NCBI GenBank assembly: GCA_024509875.1
Contig: JAMPIV010010584.1
Span: 178,208 to 242,207 of the forward strand
From: Oreohelix idahoensis
Taxonomy: Eukaryota > Mollusca > Gastropoda > Stylommatophora > Oreohelicidae
Direction of reading: 5' to 3'
Length of the DNA stretch: 64,000 nucleotides
The notes under the pieces: generated by a model
Databases searched by the model: none
The model's input: only the letters and a program-made list of their open reading frames with translations
What the model was told of the DNA's origin: nothing
Translations under genes and position numbers: made by a program
Shown here: positions 50,635 to 60,128 of the stretch, piece by piece
Layout of the letters: each line of letters begins with the position of its first letter
Numbering within the stretch: position 1 is the stretch's first letter

Positions 50635-50994
50635 AGAGTTCATCATGAACATTCAGCAAATAGCGGCAGTGCCTTCAATAATTCGGAGGCTTGTTGCCCG
50701 ATTTCATAACGAGAGGCTAGTGTTGATTGCATGACGTACGTAATGGTAGGTCACGAACGATCAATTAGATCTCTAGCGACTGTTGAACGTAAAGGGGTAA
50801 TGGTCCCTAACTGCTTTGAGGACAACGACTGACACCAGAATTGGATTATCCTTGGAACCTATAGACAGGATAACAGTGGGATTATAATTAAAGTAATACT
50901 CGACTACTTGTAAATCGGCCTCCAAACCTGTGGCCCGATATTATTCGGAAGTCTTTCTGTGCCAGACGTCTGTAAAAAATATAACCTGATACGG
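50635..50994. other. Non-coding spacer between repeat copies B and C
   Basis: 0.36 kb without recognisable gene or repeat. Confidence 0.4.
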
Positions 50995-52334
50995 GGTGAG
51001 TAGTAACAATAATTTTATCATTTTATATTTTAAATTTGACATGTTTAACTTGCTGGTGATTGTATAGGTCATACGAGGCTGGCAACCTCAGCATTTGAAA
51101 ATGATATATTCATGAACCACCATAGCAAGAGCTGGTGACAGCTTCATGCCGGTTCTCTCACAGGGAACCAAAAGCAGAGGTAGCCCCAGGCTCCAAGTGG
51201 AGCAAGGAGTGGATGATGATATAGTGGTGTACACATTTATTATACTAATATTTTAATAAGTTTATGTGTATAATTAAACATGTGTAAACCAGGCAAAAGT
51301 AGTTTCCGCTGTTCAGACACATTTTTTCATCAAATTAACTGAGTGTAACGATGATTTTTCATCCAATCCACTGGGTTTATGATTTATGCTCAGGGAGGGT
51401 AAAATAACTGATAAAAAAAGGTGCGGTGGAAGTGATAGCAGGAAGGCACCTGATTACTGTCAGGAAACCAATATTTAGCAGAGACATTTGTTTCTTCTAA
51501 AGTGTGTGACACAGGTTGGAGATACCATTTTGTGGAATACGTTGGTGATACCAGCTAGTGGTACAAGTTGGAGATACCAGTGTGATACAAGCTTGATACG
51601 GGCCTGTGGACCAAGAGCTTGTGGTCTACGGTAGATGCCTGCTTTTGACGGGTTGTGAAGATCCTTGCCTTGACGTTAGGAGTGGTTACTCTTGCAACTA
51701 TGCCTGGGACGGTCCCTCACCACAGAAGTCTACAACTGACGGAGCAATCAGCAAACCCGTCCAACATCTGGCCAGTTAAGTGGTGTTAACCTGGCCATAG
51801 AAAAAAAAACACTCGTCAAAAATTTAAAAAAAAACACTCGTCAAAAATTTAAAAAAAAATCCCTATTTCAATTTCTAACTTCATTTATTTATTTTCTCGT
51901 GTTAAACAATAATTGAGTATTAAATTTGTTAAATGTACTTACAAAGTAATAGTTGATTTAATTATTACAGAGATAAGTGCACACGTATAAATCAGTGATC
52001 TTAAATATAAATACAATAGAGCTACTTAAGTAATATTTTAATGAATAATTCAGTTGGGGGCTCAGAAACGAGCAAATATATCTTTATCTTCATAGAAGGG
52101 TCGGGCAGATGCAAAGTTCACGATAGCCTTGATAAATTCGGCGTTGTGCTACGAGTAGATTTCTGAAGTATCCTATGAAGACTCCCTAAAATAGAAGCAC
52201 CATCCTTCTATTTACAACTCTGCCAAGAGTAATCTTGAGCGAAGATAGATAACCTTAAAGACCCTCATTATATACTCTAAATATTGGCCATTGTTGAACC
52301 ATCACTGCAAAGCATGGGAGGCAATCCTGTGACA
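50995..52334. repeat. Dispersed repeat R, copy C
   Basis: Closest to copy A (TTTATTATACTAATATTTTA, GCACCTGATT, GGGGGCTCAGAAACGAGCAA). Contains one inverted unit of the 26-bp minisatellite (51539-51574) and a tandem duplication of AAACACTCGTCAAAAATTTA at 51808-51860. Ends CCTGTGACA. Confidence 0.78.
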
Positions 52335-52517
52335 CTCTCTCTTTCTTTCTTTACCCAACTCTGTTTTTAATATACCCATAAGCTACCATAGCCTCTTTTA
52401 AAATGTATTTATAACTGATATTCTCTCTCTTTCGTTATTTCTTCCTTTCTTTGTGCTATTCTGTTTTTATATATACTTATGCTACCATAAACTCTTCTTA
52501 AAATGTATTTATAACCG

Positions 52518-52571
<54 letters not shown>

Positions 52572-52745
52572 TTGTGCAATTATGTTATTATATATCCACA
52601 TGCCACAATAACCACTTTAAAAAATTTATTTATACACAATATTCTCTCTCTCCCTCTCACTCCGTCTTTCTTTCTTTGCGTAATTCTCTTTTATGCATCC
52701 ACAAGCTATCGTAACTTCTTTTTTTAATTTTTCTTATTTATAACC
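52335..52745. repeat. CT-rich tandem repeat of ~90-120 bp units with (CT)n
   Basis: Four degenerate units, each a CT/CTTT run, then TTTGTGC.ATTCTGTT-like sequence, TATATAYCCA, a GCTACCATAA-type motif and AAAATGTATTTATAACYGATA. The third unit holds an expanded (CT)n at about 52516-52569. Confidence 0.8.
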
Positions 52746-53218
52746 GAGTTTCTCGACCTTTCTGTACTTTCCGTAATCTCATCATGCCTGCTAAAGGCTT
52801 GTCTTAATTTTTTCCCTTGTTACTCTCGTCGTAAATTTTACCCATTTTTTTTTTTTTTTTTAAGTCACGCAGGCACATCTGTCAAAACGCACGCTCTGAG
52901 GAACTCCATTTCCAAACGATAAAAGAGGTAATGAAGGCAGTAGGTCACAGGTCAGTGAAAACATTCCTGATTTAACTAGACTGTCCCCTTTACATGACAC
53001 AGCTAACGTGCTTAAAACACAACACATCCGGTCGTGAGGCTCTTTGCTAACTTAGTTTTTTTTTTTTTTTGGAAATTTGATTTAGAGCCGACCTCGATCA
53101 GGTCGAGGTGAAATTTTGGACAATCAACAAACATAAAAGATAGCTGGATGAAAGAGTGACGTGATTTTGTAGACGAACGTTTAAAAAACCGACAAATAAA
53201 ACCCTCTAGTTCCCCCAA
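52746..53218. other. Non-coding, nothing recognised
   Basis: Contains two T-runs (52844-52861, 53055-53070). No supported gene. Confidence 0.45.
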
Positions 53219-53390
53219 AGTGTCTGATTGACAGAGTTGTTAGAGTGCTGGTCTATCGCGACAAAGGTACCGGGTTCGATTCACGGTACCAACACGCTCC
53301 AGTCTACCCAGCTGTAAATGGGTACCTGACTCTGCTTAACTCTTTAAGTTAAGGAAGGAAAAGGCAGCGAATAAGTGAACTGGTCACCCT
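53219..53390 (+). repeat. tRNA-derived SINE, copy 2
   Basis: tRNA-like head with a box A region (GACAGAGTTGTTAGAGTGCTGG) and box B (GGGTTCGATTC), then body GTCTACCCAGCTGTAAATGG, GTACCTGACTC and AAGGAAAAGGCAGCGA. The end GGTCACCC is shared with copy 3. Confidence 0.88.
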
Positions 53391-53410
53391 CACCTCTCGA
53401 TGCTGAACCT

Positions 53411-53803
53411 AGTAGGTATCACCAACTTGTACCACTAGCTGGTATCACCAACTTGTACCACTAGCTGGTATCACCAACTTGTACCACTAGCTGGTATCAC
53501 CAACTTGTACCACTAGCTGGTATCACCAACTTGTACCACTAGCTGGTATCACCAACTTGTACCACTAGCTGGTATCTCCAACTTGTACCACTAGCTGGTA
53601 TCTCCAACTTGTACCACTAGCTGGTATCTCCAACTTGTACCACTAGCTGGTATCTCCAACATTACCACTAGCTGGTATCTCCAACTTGTACCACTAGCTG
53701 GTATCACCAACTTGTACCACTAGCTGGTATCTCCAACTTGTACCACTAGCTGGTATCACCAACTTGTACCACTAGCTGGTATCACCAACTTGTTCCACTG
53801 GGT
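53411..53803. repeat. 26-bp minisatellite, ~15 copies
   Basis: Unit GGTATCACCAACTTGTACCA plus CTAGCT, with a TCTCC variant in the middle copies. Units are very uniform and there are no unique spacers. It sits exactly between two inverted SINEs. Confidence 0.97.
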
Positions 53804-53805
53804 GA

Positions 53806-53963
53806 CCATTTCCCTTCCTCGCTGCCTTTTCCTTCCCTAACTCAGAGTCAGGTACCCATTTACAGCTGGGTAGACTGAAGAGTGTTGGTTCCGTGATTCG
53901 AACCCGCCACCTTTGCCGCGAGAGACCAACCAGCGCTCTAACCACTCTGCCAATCGGACGCTC
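53806..53963 (-). repeat. tRNA-derived SINE, copy 3
   Basis: Reverse complement has TTGGCAGAGTGGTTAGAGCG (good box A) and GGCGGGTTCGAATCACGG (perfect box B), then the shared body TCTACCCAGCTGTAAATGGG. Best preserved internal promoter of the three copies. Head-to-head orientation relative to copy 2. Confidence 0.9.
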
Positions 53964-54261
53964 AGTTAAAAAAAAAGAAGAAATTCACGTCTTCTCTGGA
54001 GCTGGTTGGGGGGGAAATTCCTACATTATTAATTATTTTACTGAAATGTCTGTAACCAACTATGAACAAATCCCGCCAGCTTTTCGGGAAAATTAGGAAA
54101 AGGTTCGCATTGCATCGTGAAAGGAATACTGAACACCCATTAAAAAAAGAATGTGCATTCTTTGCAGCATTTGTATGATGCATTTTCGGGAAACTAAGGA
54201 AACGGCGAGCACTGTACCGTGAAAATTAAATTGAACATCCATTAAAAAAGCATTCTTTGCA
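53964..54261. other. Spacer with an imperfect ~105-bp tandem duplication
   Basis: TTCGGGAAAATTAGGAAAAG.. (54077) and TTCGGGAAACTAAGGAAACG.. (54185) start two related units, each going through GTGAA, a CCATTAAAAAA motif and CATTCTTTGCAGCA. The 30-bp array grows out of the second unit's end. Confidence 0.65.
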
Positions 54262-54994
54262 GCAATATAAACGAAGTTATATATCTTTGCAGCAATACAG
54301 ACAAAGTTATATATCTTTGCAGCAATACAGACAAAGTTATATATCTTAACAGCAATACAGACAAAGTTATATATCTGTGCAGTAATATAGACAAAGTTAT
54401 ATATCTTTGCAGCAATACAGACAGTTATATATATTTGCAGCAATATAGACAAAGTTACATATCTTAACAGCAATACAGACAAAGTTATATTTCTGAACAG
54501 CAATACGACAAAATTACATATCTTAACAGCAATACAGACAAAGTTATATATCTTGGCAGCAATACAGACAAGGTTATATATTGTAACAGCAATACAGACA
54601 AGGTTAAATATCTTAACAGCAATACAGACAAGGTTATATATCTTAACAGCAATACAGACTAAGTTATATATCTTGGCAGCAGTACAGACAAAGTTATATA
54701 TCATAACAGCAATACAGACAAGGTTAAATATCTTAACAGCAATACAGACAAGGTTATATATCTTAACAGCAATAAAGACAAGGTTATATATCTTAACAGC
54801 AATAAAGACAAGGTTATATATCTTAACAGCAATAAAGACAAGATTAAATATCTTAACAGCAATAAAGACAAGGTTATATATCTTGACAGAAATAAAGACA
54901 AGGTTATATATCTTGACAGCAATAAAGACAAGGTTATATATCTTAACAGCAATAAAGACAAGGTTATATATCTTGACAGCAATACAGACAAGGT
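54262..54994. repeat. 30-bp minisatellite, ~24 copies
   Basis: Unit ACAAGGTTATATATCTTAAC plus AGCAATAAAG, more uniform to the right. Its period makes repeat ORFs on both strands (310 and 154 codons), which are artefacts. A mariner element is inserted at its right end. Confidence 0.97.
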
Positions 54995-54996
54995 TA

Positions 54997-55762
54997 CGAG
55001 GGACGTTCAGAAAGTAATGCACCACATCGTTTTTCTCAGGAGCTGTTTATTAAAAAAGCATGAAATTTATACACAACATACACTATGTCATGTAAACATC
55101 GGTATTATTCAACATAATCCCCATAAACTTGTACGGCTTTATGCCAGCGCGAAACAAGTGCATGTATTCCTAGCCCATACCAGATTTTGTCTTGATCATG
55201 TAGCCATTTCTTCGCTGCATGAATCACTCCTTCATCATCTTCAAACCTTGTCCCACGGAGTGCATCTTTAAGTGGACCAAATAGATGAAAATCAGAGGGT
55301 GCCAAATCGGGACTATAGGGTGGATGGGGTAGTACAGTCCAACCGAATTTGGTGATTGCTTCCCGTGTTGCCAGACTTGTGTCGCGCATTGTCGTGAAGG
55401 AGAAGCAGGTCTGCTAGATTCTTGTGCGGCCGAACTCTGCGAAAACGTTGATTGAGTTTTTTTCAATGTTTTAATGTAAGCTTGCGAATTGATTGTCTCT
55501 CCTCTTGGCATAACGTCCACAAGAATCACACCTTCAAAGTCCCAAAAGACAGTGATCATGACCTTTCCAGCTGAAGGAATTGTCCTGAATTTCTTTCTTC
55601 GTGGTGATTGCGGATGATGCCACTCCATTGACTCTCTTTTTGTCTCAGGTTCAAAATGATGTGCCCAGGTTTCGTCACCTGTAACGATCTTAGCCAAAAA
55701 GTTCTCTCCATCAGCATTGAAACTCTCCAACAATTCAGAAGAAATTGCTTTCCTTTGTGTAG
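54997..55762 (-). mobile_element. Truncated mariner element
   Basis: Left end CGAGGGACGTTCAGAAAGTA follows a TA (54995-54996) in the last unit of the 30-bp array, which fits TA-target insertion. The transposase reads towards this end. The other end is missing: G5 LTR sequence starts at about 55763. Confidence 0.88.
55105..55760 (-). pseudogene. mariner transposase, C-terminal part, frameshifted
   Basis: Sense order: ISSELLESFNADGENF, VTGDETWAHHF (first catalytic Asp), ITVFWDFEGVI, HDNAR (second Asp), LPHPPYSPDLAPSDFHLFG (third Asp in SD), then the C-terminal end at 55105. Spacing between second and third Asp is 33 residues as read, one short of mariner DD34D, because of an indel near 55385; another indel lies near 55440. 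The N-terminal DNA-binding domain is absent. It would have cut and pasted mariner DNA; now dead. Confidence 0.92.
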
Positions 55763-58104
55763 TGGTTTTGATGGTATTGTATGATGGTGATATTACTAAG
55801 TGTGATGTATGAGGTCAGCTGTGAAGGCTCCTGAGATAAAATGTAGCTGTGAATTTTCAGAAGGCCTTTCTTGCTACCACTACGACCTTACACCTATCTT
55901 TTTTTCTAATGAATGTGGCTACGTTAAAATCTAGGGTACTGAATGTAATGTGTTGTATTGACATATACAAACACACACACACAGATATTAAATAATATAA
56001 TATTATCAATAAAATTTAGAACACAATGAACTAAATTCAGCTGGTGAAATTTTAGAAAGTAAATCTTTTTTAAATTTATTTATTCTGAACCAAGGTTTTA
56101 TTTTGGCCAGAAAATATGAAAGATTTTGGAATTTATGAGTGAATGGCATGAATAAATGGCATGATAAATAAAAGGTGTGTACGTATACAATTTTCACGAT
56201 TAGTTAATATTTCTACAGTTCATAATTTTATTTTCCCTGGGAGAACGATGAATAGATGTGCTGTTGGGGTGGCTTCATCCCTCCCTGTCTATGCCTACCA
56301 AACATTGTCCATTTATGATGGAAGGAAATGGGATGTTTTAGTAGTAATTCACTTTGGGTGCTATGTCTATGAAGTTGGTGTAAATCCAGCAGACCAGCCT
56401 GCTTACGTAACTTTGAAAGAGTAGTTCTGGTGCTGGAATCTGGTGGCCCCACCTCTCCGTGCTTGGGGGCAATATATCGGGTGGCCCCACCTCTCCGTGC
56501 TTGGGGGCAATACAAGGCTGTTCTGCCGAGATGCGACACTGCACGGGTCCTCACTGTCAATTATTTACCCAGCATTTGACACCACCTTTTGGTGTCAACA
56601 TAAAAAACTCACAGCTCTGAAATAAAGTATTGGTTTAGGTTCAGAACCTTACCTAAGGAGCCACTTCTACACGTAACAATTTACAATAACACCACTTAGA
56701 CAGGGTCAGATCTCTCTGACCATACAACACATCTTACCAAGTTAGTTTCTCCCAGACTACATATTCCGAAATATGTTTATTAGCTTCCTGCCATAGAATA
56801 GGATAGGTGATATGTTCCACTGATCTCAACACTTGATCTGTCCTTCCTAATCCTTGCTGGAGTTTATATATATTGTTTGTCCCTAGACCCTGAACTAGGG
56901 CGGGGGGTCTAGAGCAAATCCTTACTTGTTGTAAGGCTAGATTTCGATATGGCAGTATCAAATCACTCGAAACATTAAACAATATTTAAAATATACAAAG
57001 AAATAATTTCAATCTTACCAGATTATGAATAAAGAACACAGAAATGCTAGCAAAACTCAGCTGAGCTGCTGGCTATAGTATGGCGTCCCTGAACTTATTT
57101 CAATTTACTTCATTGGAAATCACCACACTTAAAATTTACTGTGTCTATCACTGGACAACTATTGAGGAATGTCAAAAAAAGCGCGTCTGAGCGCTGATAA
57201 TATGATTGTCTGTGGCCAATCAATGCCTTGTGTTTTTTCAAATTCAAATTTCCTACACTAAAGTCATTTCAGTCATGCTTCAGTCAAGTATGGATTTTTA
57301 TCTGTTAGTCCGTCCGTCTCTACTTGCGTTTTCACAAAAAACGTACTTGGTTTTTGAACCAACCTATCCGTCCCCTCTACAAATTTTGCCTTTAAAGTTA
57401 TTTTTAGCCACAGCTCCCACCAATGTCCCTCTCTTTCATTCTAACTAGATTTGGACACTTGAGTCTCAAGGTCGCGGTTTTTGTGCAAATTAGTGACATG
57501 TTTGATTCAATGCAGTCTTTCGCTGATGTGAACAACACAGTCTTTTGTCAATGTCTTCATTATTATCTATCCGTCTGTATAAATAAAAGCATATTATTTC
57601 ACTGCTCAAAATGGGCCATCCGGCCAGCTAGGTTTTATATTCCTAACATCATTATTAAGAAAAAGTTACTTTTCAAGGTTAGTTGTTTTTTTTCGAAATA
57701 TTTTCTAGAATCTTCTGTGAAACGTTTGCCGCTGCATTCAAATAAAGGACAAAATATCGCAAAAACGTCCAAAAAATGACTGTTGCGTATAATACTATGG
57801 TCCCTTTTGTCGATTTCGTTACCTTGTGTCAACTTGGGGACGTGACTTTTCCTCCGTCCCCGTCCCCAATTGCATCTTCTAAGCCTTGCTAGTCTCACGC
57901 AATTTTTCAGTCATATTTTTTTCCTTTTGATCCGCCGTTCTCATCCCGTTCAAATGGTAACCGTTTCAGCAATTTAATTTCCATGGCGGGTGATGACCCG
58001 CGGCATGGGCGATCATGCCTTCTAGTAACTTACGCATTCTTTTTATCCCTACATTTTATCCTTTGGAGATATTTTTACGTTGTATCACTGTTAATTTTAT
58101 GACA
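55763..58104 (-). repeat. G5 3' LTR
   Basis: Ends TTATGACA next to the polypurine tract. The start is placed where mariner similarity ends and is uncertain by about 20 bp. It contains two tandem copies of a ~38-bp unit (GGTGGCCCCACCTCTCCGTG...) at 56443-56516. Parts match the LTR fragment at 23488-24990. Confidence 0.75.
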
Positions 58105-58119
58105 CATCTCCCCACTTGA
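58105..58119 (-). other. G5 polypurine tract
   Basis: TTCAAGTGGGGAGATG in sense, directly before the LTR start TGTCATAAAA. Confidence 0.7.
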
Positions 58120-58191
58120 AAACATGCCTACGGCAAGTTCTAAAACCAGTGATACACATAGATAAAATCTCTCCTCACGTCTGCCATTACT

Positions 58192-58278
58192 CTAATTTTG
58201 ATCACAGGGGTGCCGACTGAGGAAATCTGCACCGACATTTAATTTGCCTGGGATATATTGGATAAAACTCCGCCAATG
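58192..58278 (-). pseudogene. pol: G5 RNase H C-terminal fragment
   Basis: Reads FIQYIPGKLNVGADFLSRHP then CDQN and TAG (58192-58194). Closely like the end of G2 pol (FSIEYISGKTNLGADFLSRHP). Only the last 28 codons remain. Confidence 0.88.
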
Positions 58279-60128
58279 CCGGTCCCAAGCCCGGATGAAA
58301 AAGGAGGAGGGCGGCCTGCATGGAGGCCGTAAGGAGGCAGCCCCTCCACCATGCAAAGACACAACAGGCCAATCACCTGTTTGCTTTAAATCATGATTAC
58401 GCGAACTACAAGAGAGAAAACCGGACTGATTCTAAAGGCGACGAACTGGAACGGACTACGGACTACGACTTATGGAACTTGGAACACAAGAAGTATAAAT
58501 GGGAAGGAAGAGGAGCTGGTGGAAGAGATGAGGAAAGCAAAACTAGAAATCCTGGCTATAACGGAAACGAAGAAAAAAAGGACAAGGAGTCATGGATCTC
58601 GATGGCAACACGTTGCTCTACAGTGGTGTACCCATATCTGAAAGGGCTAAAGGGGGCGTGGGTTGCATTGTGGCCCAAAATCAAAAAGATAGTATCAAGG
58701 GATGGAACTTTGTCTCGGAGCGCATTATGGTTGTAAAACTAAAAGAAGGAGAAACCATAGTCAACCTGGTCATAGTGTATGGGCCAAATGAGGATGAGAG
58801 AGCAGAGGTCAAGGAGGAATTCTTCGAGCTGCTTCAAAGGACAGTGGATGACTGCCTAGATGAAGTTATTATGCTCCGAGATTTTAATGCCAGAGTTGGA
58901 AATGACCATGCTAGATGGGGTGGAGTTATCGGAAGATATGGAGAAGATACTCTCAATGACAATGGAAAGCGACTCCTTAGATTCTGCAGTGAGCAGAATC
59001 TGATTATTACAAACACAAAGTTCCCCCATAAGCGCATACATGCATACACTAGATGTGAACCAACCAAGAATGAGAAGTCAGTGATCGACTATGCCATTGT
59101 TCGGAGAAGCTCATTCAGATATGTCCGAGATGCAAGAGTCTGGAGGGGGCCAGAGATTGGAAGTGATCACTACCTGCTAACAATCAAACGAACAACTGAA
59201 AGAGTTGCTCAGCCTAGGAACTGCCCAACATCACGCAAGAAACCAAGTAAACGAGCAGGAGAAATGAGCATTAGGACCTACAAGCTGAGAGAGCCAGAAA
59301 TTAAGACCAGATATCAGGGGCTTATTGCTACAGCAGTGAGTAACACAGAAGAACGACCTGATGACTTGGAAACCCTCTGGAATAAATTCAAGGATATCAT
59401 AAAGACAGCTGCTGCAGAAGCATGCGGTGAAGTCCGACTTGGGAACCAGAGAAAGAGGACACCTTGGTGGACAGAGGAAGTCAAAGAGAAAATAAGAGAG
59501 AAGAAAATGGCATGGAAACAATACTTAGGAGCTAAAAAACACAACAGGACAAATGGAAAAATATAGAGAATATGTGACACTCAGAACAGAAGCAAAGAAC
59601 AAAGTGCTAGCAGCAAAACAGAAGTCCTGGGAAGAATTTGGAGAAAAGCTAGAAAAAGATGCACAAGAAAACCAGAAATTGTTCTATAAGACCCTAAAGA
59701 ACATGAGGAAAGAAAAACAATGCCCTCTCAAATTTATAAAGGACAAGCAAGGCAAATTGCTTACTGCCCCGAAGGAAGTAATGGAAAGATGGAAAGAATA
59801 TTTCTCAGAACTCCTGGATGGTGAGCATGATGAAGCATCAGAAATGATAACCACTGACACAGAAGAGGAAACCAATGATGGCGAAGATGACATAAAGATG
59901 GAAGAACTGAGGGCAGCACTAGAGAAAATCAAGATGGGCAAAGCAGCAGGGCATGATGGTATAACACCAGAAATGGTTAAGTACATGGGAGCATCAGGCG
60001 ACCTATTACTCTTAAAGGTCCTACAGGCAGCATGGTGCAACAAGACCATACCAAAGGATTGGGAGATTGCCATCATAACACCAATTTTCAAAAAGGGTGA
60101 CAATCGACAATGTGGAAACCATAGAGGC
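58279..60128 (+). mobile_element. LINE-A copy 3, with 5' end, cut at 3' side
   Basis: Begins CCGGTCCCAAGCCCGGATGA and runs through the endonuclease into the reverse transcriptase, stopping at HRG (60128) where an LTR (G6) begins. Nearly identical to copy 1 where they overlap. The 3' half should lie beyond the right edge of G6, outside the window. Confidence 0.9.
58393..60128 (+). pseudogene. LINE-A copy 3: APE-type endonuclease and start of reverse transcriptase
   Basis: Three frames: 58393-58585 (GTWNTRSINGKEEELVEEM, LAITETKK), 58592-59540 and 59553-60128. The endonuclease shows VIVYGPNEDE, LRDFNARVGNDHARWG (Arg for the usual Gly before DFN), SVIDYAIVRR and the SDH motif (IGSDHYLL). The linker has RTPWWTEEVKEKIREKK. 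The RT start has KAAGHDGITPEMVKYMG and IITPIFKKGDNRQC. Frame breaks fall in A-runs near 58585 and 59540. The endonuclease would nick target DNA for target-primed reverse transcription. Confidence 0.9.

Larger units (their letters stand above)
55763..58278 (-). mobile_element. G5: truncated LTR retrotransposon (3' LTR plus end of pol)
   Basis: Minus-strand element with a ~2.34-kb 3' LTR (to 58104), polypurine tract and the last ~30 codons of RNase H. The rest is cut off by LINE-A copy 3 at 58279. Related to G2 by polypurine tract and pol end. Confidence 0.8.

Noticed and set aside
53219..53390. Functional tRNA gene
   Set aside because: Only box A/B similarity with a SINE body attached; I could not fold a full cloverleaf with acceptor stem.
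53411..53803. Regular short repeats as a CRISPR array
   Set aside because: 26-bp units abut one another without unique spacers, no cas genes, eukaryotic context.
54093..55025. 310-codon minus ORF and 154-codon plus ORF with ten-residue repeats
   Set aside because: Both follow the 30-bp minisatellite; a period divisible by three keeps frames open on both strands.
59314..59580. Minus-strand ORFs over LINE-A (also 29565-30332, 31786-32085)
   Set aside because: Antisense shadows of the LINE reverse transcriptase and endonuclease frames.
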